Positions 31,682 through 38,090 of a DNA stretch of 53,990 nucleotides are shown one piece after another. Position 1 is the stretch's first letter. The number at the start of each line of letters is the position of its first letter. The notes under the pieces were generated by a model. The model was not told the origin of the DNA, searched no databases, and saw nothing but the letters and a program-made list of their open reading frames with translations. Origin of the DNA: a virus; IMG/VR virus record IMGVR_UViG_3300036766_001883, positions 1 to 53,990 of that record. One strand, given 5' to 3'. The position numbers and the translations under genes were made by a program.

Positions 31682-32163
31682 GGTCCACGGTAACGCCACT
31701 CGGGATGATGCCGATGATTCCAGTCGCGCTTATAGCAGGGATAACATAGGCCCTTTGCCTGGATCTTGCCTACCTTGCCGCACTTGAGGCAAGGCCGGTC
31801 TGCTGCTCTGCGCCATGGCTGCTGCTTATGGTAAGGGCTGTTCTGATGCGCGCTTTCAGTAGAGAAAAGGAGCAGATTCTCCGGCCTGTTGTCGGTCTTT
31901 ATGCCATTGATGTGATGGACGGACTCTCCGGGCCGCAGCGGGCGACCCAGCACGTTCGACATCACGAATCGATGTTCTAGCAGAAACCCATTCCTGCCAG
32001 CATTCGGATGACCTGGTAGGCGCCGCATGATATGTCCAGTATTGAGTATCGTACCAGACCCGTTCGGACGGCGGCGTGGCTTTTGAGAACGGCAACTAAG
32101 GCAGGTGCGGTCGTCGCGGAAATCAAAATGTTGGCGACATCTACGACACTGGCGCTGCGACAT
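31672..32163 (-). CDS. HNH homing endonuclease at the endolysin 3' end
   Basis: A 163-residue protein on the reverse strand. It has an N-terminal zinc ribbon (CRRCRQHF, CLSC), the HNH core (LLEHRFVMSNVLGRPLRPGE, SVHHINGIKTDNRPENLLLF) and a C-terminal CLKCGKVGKIQAKGLCYPCY ribbon. GGGAG lies before ATG. Upstream on this strand is TATAAT within the palindrome CTATTATAATAG (32191-32202). The stop lies within the last codons of the endolysin gene. Confidence 0.85.
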   Translation of the reverse strand: MSQRQCRRCRQHFDFRDDRTCLSCRSQKPRRRPNGSGTILNTGHIMRRLPGHPNAGRNGFLLEHRFVMSNVLGRPLRPGESVHHINGIKTDNRPENLLLFSTESAHQNSPYHKQQPWRRAADRPCLKCGKVGKIQAKGLCYPCYKRDWNHRHHPEWRYRGPQP

Positions 32164-32190
32164 TGCACACTCCCTTCTATACGGATGAGC

Positions 32191-32202
32191 CTATTATAAT
32201 AG
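32191..32202. promoter_or_regulatory. Palindromic TATAAT box, possible divergent promoters
   Basis: CTATTATAATAG is a perfect palindrome containing TATAAT on both strands, in the most AT-rich spot of the late region. Toward the left it would serve the HNH gene 28 bases away; toward the right it could start a transcript across the endolysin remnant to the gene at 32371. No good -35 box is seen on either side. Confidence 0.4.
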
Positions 32203-32227
32203 ATCAACCTTCCAATGCCTACACTGT

Positions 32228-32302
32228 TTGGAAGCGCTCTCGCTGGGCCGGACTTTATATGCCCCGGTCCGGTGCATTTTGAGTGCGTGAAACTTTTCTG
32301 AA
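32228..32302 (+). pseudogene. Remnant of an M15 endolysin 3' end
   Basis: The frame reads FGSALAGPDFICPGPVHFEC and then VKLF before a stop. It matches the intact endolysin end (CGQDF..PDPMHFEFVK) in about half the positions, including the catalytic His and the HFE.VK motif. It has no start of its own. The piece is the displaced end of an older endolysin allele, separated from the intact gene by the HNH gene. Confidence 0.65.
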
Positions 32303-32370
32303 GGGAATCCCGATCCGCGTGGCGAATCACGAACACGCCATGTTGCGAGGCAGCGCGGAAGGAGCTGTCT

Positions 32371-32667
32371 GTGAACATTTTCAAGGTGCTGTTGAACTGG
32401 GGGAAGATAGCCGCAGGACTTGCCTCGGCTATCCCGGTCCTCGAGGAATTCGCCGAGAATGACCACGAGACCGCAGGTGCGATGATGCTCGCATGGGGCG
32501 ATGTCCAGGAGGCCATCCGGGAAGTCAAGGGCCAGGTTCCGGCCGATCTGAAAGAACAGGTGGACCCGCTGCTCGATAAACTCGCGTCCAAGGTGGCAAC
32601 CAAGGTCGCGGAGGGCCTGGACAGATTGATACCGGAGGAAGCGCTGCTCGGCCTTCTGCCGCACTAG
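32371..32667 (+). CDS. Small helical protein after the lysis genes
   Basis: A 98-residue, acidic, mainly helical protein: MNIFKVLLNWGKIAAGLASA (a possible amphipathic or membrane-touching N-terminus), then LKEQVDPLLDKLASKVATKV. GTG start after GGAGCTGTCT. It is the last gene before the late terminator. No family is recognised; a lysis accessory or holin-regulator role is possible from position. Confidence 0.5.
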   Translation: MNIFKVLLNWGKIAAGLASAIPVLEEFAENDHETAGAMMLAWGDVQEAIREVKGQVPADLKEQVDPLLDKLASKVATKVAEGLDRLIPEEALLGLLPH

Positions 32668-32764
32668 GCGGCAGCACAGGCAGCGCCGGGTCAGGCCACG
32701 ATGCCGGCACTCTAACGCAGGATACGCGCTGCAAGCGCAGCAGGGGGCCTCACCTCCCCCCGCA

Positions 32765-32805
32765 CCAGGCCCCGCCTGAGCCAGCAGAGGCGGGGCCTGG
32801 CTTTT
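32765..32805 (+). terminator. Strong intrinsic terminator ending the late region
   Basis: CCAGGCCCCGCCT (32765-32777) pairs perfectly over 13 bp with AGGCGGGGCCTGG (32788-32800), followed by CTTTT. It separates the late operon from the control module. Confidence 0.9.
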
Positions 32806-32917
32806 CCAGCCCAGCCGGGCAGGAAGCAGAAACGGCTTTCACCCCAGATGACTGTCCACAAGGGACCCTCGCGCCTGCCATAGCCCAAAATATTCTGCCG
32901 ACACAGCCCGAACCCTC

Positions 32918-32945
32918 TTGACAAGCGGCGAATCCGTGCTATGAT
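32918..32945 (+). promoter_or_regulatory. Consensus promoter of the control module
   Basis: TTGACA, 16 bp, TATGAT with TGC just upstream (extended -10). The -35 lies in the palindrome CTTGACAAG; the 11-mer CTTGACAAGCG is found again in the promoter at 33563. It serves the gene at 32976, and the shared 11-mer suggests shared control. Confidence 0.85.
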
Positions 32946-32975
32946 ATAGGCAGTTAGGAGCACGGAGGCGGCGAG

Positions 32976-33566
32976 GTGACTATCATCAGGGTCAGGATCG
33001 AAGGCGTGGCACCGCTCATGCAGCGGAGGTTCTCGGCGGGGCCCATCGGACCAGCAGAGACACGCCCAAACCAAGGGGCAGAGGACCCGCTGGCTCAGGC
33101 CGACGCATCCCTTTACCGCGGAGACGATGGGGTGATCTATCAACCGGCGGTCCATATCGAGAGGGCACTGGAGGAGGCCGGCGCACAAATGGGGCTGCCG
33201 ACACGGGGCGCGCTATTTGTGCAACCGGACCGGATCCGGCACGAGGGTCAAAAATATATCGTTGACGCGAGGCCTGTCACCGAGGGCGGCGCCAGGGTGA
33301 TGCGCTACCGGGCGCGGTTCGATGGCTGGGGACTCCACTTCGAGATTGTCCTGCTGAACGGCCGGCTGACGGAGGCTGCCGTGAGGGGGCTCCTGGACCA
33401 TGCAGGGCGCTATGTGGGGATCGGGGAGTACCGGCCTCGCCTCGGGCGGTTCGTGGTCACCGCCTGGGAGATTGCCGGAACAGGCCAACCGCCGGGCGCC
33501 AGCCAACCTGCCGGGTCGGGGCCGGCGGCCCTAGTCCCGGAAAAAATGTCCGCTTGGCCCCCTTGA
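32976..33566 (+). CDS. Conserved-type phage protein (GVAPLMQRRF ... GIGEYRPRLGRF), unknown
   Basis: A 196-residue protein at GTG, after CACGGAGGCGGC. Pattern: VRIEGVAPLMQRRFS at the start, DGVIYQPAVHIERALEEAGA, MRYRARFDGWGLHFEIVL, and a glycine-containing GRYVGIGEYRPRLGRFVVTA near the end. I recall similar uncharacterised phage proteins with PLLMHRF and RPRFDxW motifs; the layout vaguely recalls ferredoxin-like RAMP folds but that is only an impression. A disordered Pro/Gly/Ala tail follows. Flanked by two matching promoters, so it is probably expressed early or in the lysogen. Confidence 0.6.
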   Translation: MTIIRVRIEGVAPLMQRRFSAGPIGPAETRPNQGAEDPLAQADASLYRGDDGVIYQPAVHIERALEEAGAQMGLPTRGALFVQPDRIRHEGQKYIVDARPVTEGGARVMRYRARFDGWGLHFEIVLLNGRLTEAAVRGLLDHAGRYVGIGEYRPRLGRFVVTAWEIAGTGQPPGASQPAGSGPAALVPEKMSAWPP

Positions 33567-33591
33567 CAAGCGCAGACAATTCTTGTATAGA
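33563..33591 (+). promoter_or_regulatory. Consensus promoter before the HTH gene
   Basis: TTGACA, 17 bp, TATAGA. The stop codon of the preceding gene lies inside the -35 box. It shares CTTGACAAGCG with the promoter at 32918, including the palindrome CTTGACAAG. It drives the HTH gene at 33628 and perhaps integrase. Confidence 0.85.
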
Positions 33592-33627
33592 GGAAGGTCG
33601 AAGCAGCGCTGGGATGGAGATGCCGTG

Positions 33628-33912
33628 ATGAGGAAGCAGCGAGCGGCGAAGCGGGGAAACAAACCGAAGCCCGTCAGGCGCGCCTACATGCGCTCGCAGA
33701 GATGGCGGAAGATCGAGGCCGCCTACGGAAGTCCGCCGACCGACATTGTGCGCGGCCACCTGAGGGAGGGGCTGACTGTGACCGAGTCGGCGGGGAGGAT
33801 CCTGCGGGAGACGCGAATCAGCGTGAATCGCGCGACCCTGTATGCCTGGCTCGCCCAGGAGGCGGAACCGGGCCGGCCGTTGGTGGAGGCAGTCGCCGCA
33901 GCGGCAAAGTGA
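33628..33912 (+). CDS. Small helix-turn-helix DNA-binding protein
   Basis: A 94-residue basic protein. After a Lys/Arg-rich start (KQRAAKRGNKPKPVRRAYMR) come helices with DIVRGHLREGLTVTESAGRI and RETRISVNRATLYAWLAQEA, a resolvase-style HTH. It lies directly before attP and integrase and after a strong promoter. It could be an excisionase, a regulator of integration, or a repressor of the twin promoters. Which of these cannot be told from the sequence. Confidence 0.6.
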   Translation: MRKQRAAKRGNKPKPVRRAYMRSQRWRKIEAAYGSPPTDIVRGHLREGLTVTESAGRILRETRISVNRATLYAWLAQEAEPGRPLVEAVAAAAK

Positions 33913-34028
33913 CGGACGACAGATGGCGCAGGCGGTGACGATAGCGGGCGAGGGACTCGAGCGCAGGCTCGAGGCTGTTCTGTTCTGCCATGCACTCCTG
34001 CAGGCTCATGCGCCGGGCCGGTGGATGA

Positions 34029-34046
34029 CGAACCGCGCACCTTGGG
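34029..34046. repeat. 18-bp direct repeat, left copy at attP
   Basis: CGAACCGCGCACCTTGGG occurs exactly at 34029-34046 and at 34227-34244. The left copy runs into the attP core, sharing CTTGGG with it. An exact 18-bp repeat 198 bp apart is far beyond chance. Candidate integrase core or arm sites. Confidence 0.85.
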
Positions 34047-34085
34047 ACCACGAGGTCGCCGGTTCAAGTCCGGCCGCCCCGACCA
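34041..34085 (+). other. attP: attP core: 3' part of a tRNA-Pro(UGG) gene
   Basis: The sequence reads as the anticodon loop CTTGGGA, stem strand CCACG, variable loop AGGTC, T arm GCCGG-TTCAAGT-CCGGC, acceptor strand CGCCCCG, A73 and CCA. This is a complete tRNA 3' part with the proline anticodon UGG and the G72/A73 of bacterial tRNA-Pro. The 5' partner of the anticodon stem (CGTGG) is absent upstream, so it is not a working tRNA. Such fragments beside an integrase are classical attP cores: integration restores the host tRNA gene. Confidence 0.88.
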
Positions 34086-34226
34086 GCCTACTAGACTTCA
34101 GTGCCCCCTCCTTTTGCCGGGAGTCGCTCTCCTGTTACCCCACCGGCCCTCTAACGACCGATCATGCCCTGCCTTGCCCGGCGCATGGAATAGCACCCTT
34201 TGAGGATCGCGGCCAAAAAATCTCTG

Positions 34227-34244
34227 CGAACCGCGCACCTTGGG
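34227..34244. repeat. 18-bp direct repeat, right copy before integrase
   Basis: Exact second copy of CGAACCGCGCACCTTGGG, ending 11 bases before the integrase start and merging with its ribosome binding site (GGGGAGGTG). Integrase bound here could block its own translation start region or promoter. It may alternatively be a relic of an earlier attachment event. Confidence 0.85.
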
Positions 34245-34255
34245 GAGGTGCTCAG

Positions 34256-35446
34256 ATGGGGAGTCTGCATTACGTCGTCCACTTCCTGCGCATGGAGCGG
34301 GCAGAGGGTAAAGCTTCATCCACACTTCGCAATCGCCACCGCGCCCTGAAAGCCCTCGATGCCTGGCTGGGATCGCTGGGGCTCACCGATAGCCAAGTCA
34401 GTCGCCTCGACCTGGCGGATTACGTCTGCTGCTTGCGGGAGAGGCATCCGGCGGACCAGGTCAACATTGACATCTCGGCCGCGAGGGTTTACTTCCGCTG
34501 GCTCGCCGAGATGCAGGTCCGCGGGGACAACCCGGCTGCCGCCCTGCGGTTCCTACGCGTGGAGCCGAAGCCGGTTGAGAGCCTGACGACGGAGGAGGTG
34601 CGCAGGTTGCTTTCCTTTGCCCGACGCACGCGGGGCCTGCGCTTTGGCACCGATCGAACTGCGGTGCTTGTAGTCTGCCTGATCGACACCGGCATGCGGC
34701 TGGGCGAAGCGCTGCGCCTGCGGGTCAGCGACCTGGACCTCATCCAGGGGCGACTGCAGGTGACAGCGACGAAGACGGGGAGGACACGGTCGGTACCGCT
34801 GTCGCCCATATTGCGGCGGCTGCTGGTGGCCTATCTGAGGCGCCGGGCGGCGCACTTGCAGCAGCGGAATCTGGCCGACTGCGGAGTACTCTTCATCGGC
34901 GAGCACGGCGGTCCCTGGACGATCGCCAATGCGGAGCGGTCGTGCAAGACGGTAGCCCGGCTCGCCGGCCTGAGGCGGGAGGTGTATCCACACCTGTTCC
35001 GGCACACGTTCGCCACGCAGTTGTTGGCGGGCGGGGCTTCGCTGATCGTGGTCATACTGTGGGGCGGATGGCAGAAGGTAACGACCGTGCAGCGCTATAC
35101 CCACATGTCGCCACAGCAGCAGGCAGACGTACACGCGGCGACCAGCCCGCTCATGCAGGCAAGCCGCCTGCAGTTCCTGATGCCAGAAGACCGAGGAGGT
35201 GATGATAACGACGGCGACCAGAAGCGAGGAGCGGTCAGGGCGCGAGCAGTCGGCGCGGCCCGGCGCGAGGACCGGAGTGCGCTGGTGCTAAGATCGAGTA
35301 AGGAGGCGAAAGCCCGCCGGAGCTGGCAGCCAGGCGGGCCATCGCGCACCCAGATAGGGCGACGGGATTATAGGCCGGGTCCGCTCGGCAGTCAAGCGCA
35401 GATTCGAGATCTATCCGCCGGGAGGCGGAGTAGGAGGACGAGATGA
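34256..35446 (+). CDS. int: Tyrosine integrase
   Basis: A 396-residue site-specific recombinase. N-terminal SAM-like core-binding domain (RNRHRALKALDAWLGSLG), then the catalytic domain with R148 (TGMRLGEALRL), K173 (ATKTGR), H246-x-x-R249 (YPHLFRHTF), W272 in the usual His/Trp position and the nucleophile Y281 (VQRYTHMS). All key residues are present. Residues beyond about 310 form an unusual basic, low-complexity extension. ATG 34256 has GGGGAGGTG upstream; an open frame further upstream crosses attP and is rejected. It integrates the phage at the host tRNA-Pro. Confidence 0.92.
   Translation: MGSLHYVVHFLRMERAEGKASSTLRNRHRALKALDAWLGSLGLTDSQVSRLDLADYVCCLRERHPADQVNIDISAARVYFRWLAEMQVRGDNPAAALRFLRVEPKPVESLTTEEVRRLLSFARRTRGLRFGTDRTAVLVVCLIDTGMRLGEALRLRVSDLDLIQGRLQVTATKTGRTRSVPLSPILRRLLVAYLRRRAAHLQQRNLADCGVLFIGEHGGPWTIANAERSCKTVARLAGLRREVYPHLFRHTFATQLLAGGASLIVVILWGGWQKVTTVQRYTHMSPQQQADVHAATSPLMQASRLQFLMPEDRGGDDNDGDQKRGAVRARAVGAARREDRSALVLRSSKEAKARRSWQPGGPSRTQIGRRDYRPGPLGSQAQIRDLSAGRRSRRTR
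35312..35339 (+). promoter_or_regulatory. Hairpin inside the integrase 3' extension
   Basis: GCCCGCC (35312-35318) pairs with GGCGGGC (35333-35339), loop GGAGCTGGCAGCCA. It is preceded by AAGGAGGCGAAA and not followed by a T run. It is within the odd 3' extension of integrase, about 100 bases before the next gene. A regulatory RNA element for the recombination operon is possible. Confidence 0.5.
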
Positions 35447-36852
35447 GAGCCAAAGATCTAGGACGTGTCTGTATCTGGCAGGATGATCCACCCGATGGTC
35501 CCGCTTGCGGCAAGGAACGGGTTGGCAAATCACTCTACTGCGGAGAGCATGCTCCGCTCTTCAACGCCGCATACCAGGCGCGTCTGCGGGCGGAAGCAGA
35601 GGCCTCTGCGGAGGCACCGCCTGCGGTGCCAACGACGAAGCCGCAGGTCGGCAGCATGCTTGATTTCTCAAACCTCGAGCCGGGAATTTACCAGGTGGCC
35701 AGCCCGGACGAGGTCCAGGCCCTCGAGGCGGCCGTCACGCTGCGCGAGGGCGAACATTTCTGGCCCATCAAGGAGCGGAAACCCAAGCCGGGGACCGACC
35801 AGTGGGAGGATGTCATAGTCGGACTGCAGTGCAACACGGCCGGCCTGTCCCTCCAGGCCGAAATGCTCGGGGTGCGCATCGTGCCGCGGATCGCCGACCA
35901 GACCTCCCGCTATGTTCTCGCCGAAGCCACGGCCTTTCGGTTGGACAGCGCCGGAATCCTGACCGTCTATCGGCGCAGCAAAGAGTACGACATGGCGGCG
36001 GAACTGTTCCGAGCGGCCCTGAAGAAGATCCCGAGAGCGACGAGGGCGGCGCCAGGGCAGAAACCCACGGAGGAACAGACGACGGCCCTGGCGACGATCG
36101 TGAGTGAAGAGACCGCCCTGGCGCTGGTGAAGACTCTGCCGGGAGGGGTTCAGGCCGAAGTGCTGCTCGCCCGGATGGAGGTCCAGGATCACCGCTTGGG
36201 CCTCTGCCAGACGAAGGCGGAGAACCAAGTGAAGCGAGAGTTCATCCGCCGCTGCGGCGGGGTACTCAAGGCGGACCCCGGCTTCAAGGAGATGACCGTC
36301 AAACTGCAGCGCGTGGTCCTCCTGCGGAAGGTCACGGCCGAGCAGGCGGCGGCCGCCGCAGAGGCCCTGTTCGGAGGGGCCCGGCGGGTCAAGGCCGAGG
36401 TGATCGAGCCCGCGGCGGAGGAGCCGCGGAAGGCGGACAATGGCAGCCACTCTGCTGCCCAGGCAGTGGATGCGCAAGCCGTCCCGGCCGAGGAGGCGAC
36501 GGCCGAGCAGGAAGCCGAGGATGCGGCGATCGTCGGGGATCAAGTCGCCGGGGAGGAAGGAGTCCACGACGACGACCGGGACGAAGAGCCGCTCCCGGGC
36601 TCGTTGCCGCCGAATGACCAACCCGCACGGGATGCGGTTCGCGGGGCCGCAGGGCCGCCGGACCAGGGCGAACCGGCAAGCGCCGACTTGCCGATGGAGG
36701 GGCCGGTTACCTGCGCCGACTGCGGCGGGGACGTGCCGGACAATGTGGTGGCATTCTGCCAGAGCGCGCGAGGCAGGCAATTGTTCCAGGGCGCGATCGT
36801 GTGCTTCAAGTGCCAGGAGAAGCGGCGCGTCCATAAAGGCAGCCAGGCATGA
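35443..36852 (+). CDS. Probable recombination-associated protein with C-terminal zinc ribbon
   Basis: A 469-residue protein, first of a co-directional row. A short Cys/His start (CIWQDDPPDGPACGKERVGK and CGEHAPLF) may bind zinc. The core has a KAENQVKREFIRRCGGVLKA block and helices, recalling phage single-strand annealing proteins in which a T/KAE-x-x-xxR motif is common; this is a weak match. A long acidic, disordered part leads to a C-terminal CADCGG ... CFKCQEKRR zinc ribbon. ATG overlaps the integrase stop and its own stop overlaps SbcD, so it is coupled to both. Confidence 0.5.
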   Translation: MRAKDLGRVCIWQDDPPDGPACGKERVGKSLYCGEHAPLFNAAYQARLRAEAEASAEAPPAVPTTKPQVGSMLDFSNLEPGIYQVASPDEVQALEAAVTLREGEHFWPIKERKPKPGTDQWEDVIVGLQCNTAGLSLQAEMLGVRIVPRIADQTSRYVLAEATAFRLDSAGILTVYRRSKEYDMAAELFRAALKKIPRATRAAPGQKPTEEQTTALATIVSEETALALVKTLPGGVQAEVLLARMEVQDHRLGLCQTKAENQVKREFIRRCGGVLKADPGFKEMTVKLQRVVLLRKVTAEQAAAAAEALFGGARRVKAEVIEPAAEEPRKADNGSHSAAQAVDAQAVPAEEATAEQEAEDAAIVGDQVAGEEGVHDDDRDEEPLPGSLPPNDQPARDAVRGAAGPPDQGEPASADLPMEGPVTCADCGGDVPDNVVAFCQSARGRQLFQGAIVCFKCQEKRRVHKGSQA

Positions 36853-38090
36853 AGATCGCATTTGCGGGCGATTGGCACTTGGGGGCGCAGGGCAGCCGCC
36901 TGGATCCCGAGACTGGGCTGAATGCGCGGCTCGTGGACCGCGCACGCTGCGCGCAGTTTGTCGCTAAAGAAGCGGTCGGCCAGGGCGCGGAGATCCTACT
37001 GCACGGGGGCGATATCTTCGATGGCTGCCGGCCCAGCCCGAGCGAGGTCCGGCTGGCGCGGGACATCATCAGTATGGCGACCTACTCGCGCCTCCCGACC
37101 GTGCTCCTGTTGGGCAACCACGATGGCCCGCGGTCGCCCGCGGAGAAACACGCGCTCGATCTGCTCGGCGACATGGGTCGGCTCACCATCGTTGACTCGC
37201 CCCAGGTCCTTTATTTCCGCGAGGTCCAGACCGAGCAACGGAACTTGGCGCTCGAGTGCGAGGCGGACCAGGCGGACCTGCAGATTGCCTGCTTGCCGTG
37301 GCCTAACAAGCAACTACTTCTCGCCGGCGATCAGTATCGCCGACTGAGCCCCGGCGACCTCAACCAGGTCGTGCGCGAAAAGATGCTCGAGATTGCGCAG
37401 GGCCTGGCGGACTCGCGCCTGCCCGGGGTTCCGTCCATCCTGCTCGGACATTTCTCCCTCGATCTCGCGGAGGCGGGCGGAATGAGCCGGCTGATGGTGA
37501 TGGGAGGAGAATGGACCCTCCCGATCGCCGAGATCCAGGGGCTGAACTTCGATGCGGTCCTTCTGGCGCACATCCACAAACCGCAGGCCTGGATGGACGG
37601 CGGCGGCCGTCGCCTCGTTGTCTACTGCGGATCGACAGAGGCGATGGGCTTCGGGGAGGAGGGCGAGGAGAAATCCTTCTGCCTCCTGGAGATGGCGGGC
37701 GCGGGACCGGCGGCCAACGTCGCCTTCCAGCGGATTGCGACTCCCTTCAGCCGCTTTGTGACGATCGAGATCCAGGGGCCGACAGTCAACCTGTTCACGG
37801 AGGAGGTCGCGCGGGCATCCATCCGAGTTCGACTGCCCGAGGCGATGGCGCACGAGGCGGGGCCGATTGCAAAGACCCTCGAGGAGGCTGGAGCCAATGA
37901 AGTCCGGATCGAAGTGGTCCGCGCGGAAGCCACTCCGCATCGGGCCACCGAAGTATCTGAACAAATGGCTGTCGCGGAAGCGATCCAGGCGTGGCTCAAA
38001 CAACGGCCGGACCTCGAAGCGCTGACGGCCGACGTGATGGCAGAGGCGGAGCGGCTGGAGGCGGACACGGGACAGGGGCGTGCCATATGA
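36849..38090 (+). CDS. SbcD/Mre11-like nuclease
   Basis: A 413-residue metallophosphoesterase nuclease. Motifs in order: GDWHLG (7-12), HGGDIFDG (about 51-58), LLGNHD (about 88-93), GHFSLD (about 200) and HIHKP (about 241-245), giving the two-metal active site. The C-terminal part is helical and would bind the SbcC-like coiled coil. The start overlaps the previous gene (ATGA) and the stop overlaps the ATPase gene. With SbcC it processes DNA ends and hairpins during phage recombination or replication. Confidence 0.88.
   Translation: MKIAFAGDWHLGAQGSRLDPETGLNARLVDRARCAQFVAKEAVGQGAEILLHGGDIFDGCRPSPSEVRLARDIISMATYSRLPTVLLLGNHDGPRSPAEKHALDLLGDMGRLTIVDSPQVLYFREVQTEQRNLALECEADQADLQIACLPWPNKQLLLAGDQYRRLSPGDLNQVVREKMLEIAQGLADSRLPGVPSILLGHFSLDLAEAGGMSRLMVMGGEWTLPIAEIQGLNFDAVLLAHIHKPQAWMDGGGRRLVVYCGSTEAMGFGEEGEEKSFCLLEMAGAGPAANVAFQRIATPFSRFVTIEIQGPTVNLFTEEVARASIRVRLPEAMAHEAGPIAKTLEEAGANEVRIEVVRAEATPHRATEVSEQMAVAEAIQAWLKQRPDLEALTADVMAEAERLEADTGQGRAI

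Noticed and set aside
34035-34085. A functional tRNA-Pro gene
   Set aside because: Only the part from the anticodon loop to CCA is present; the 5' acceptor strand, D arm and 5' anticodon strand are missing.
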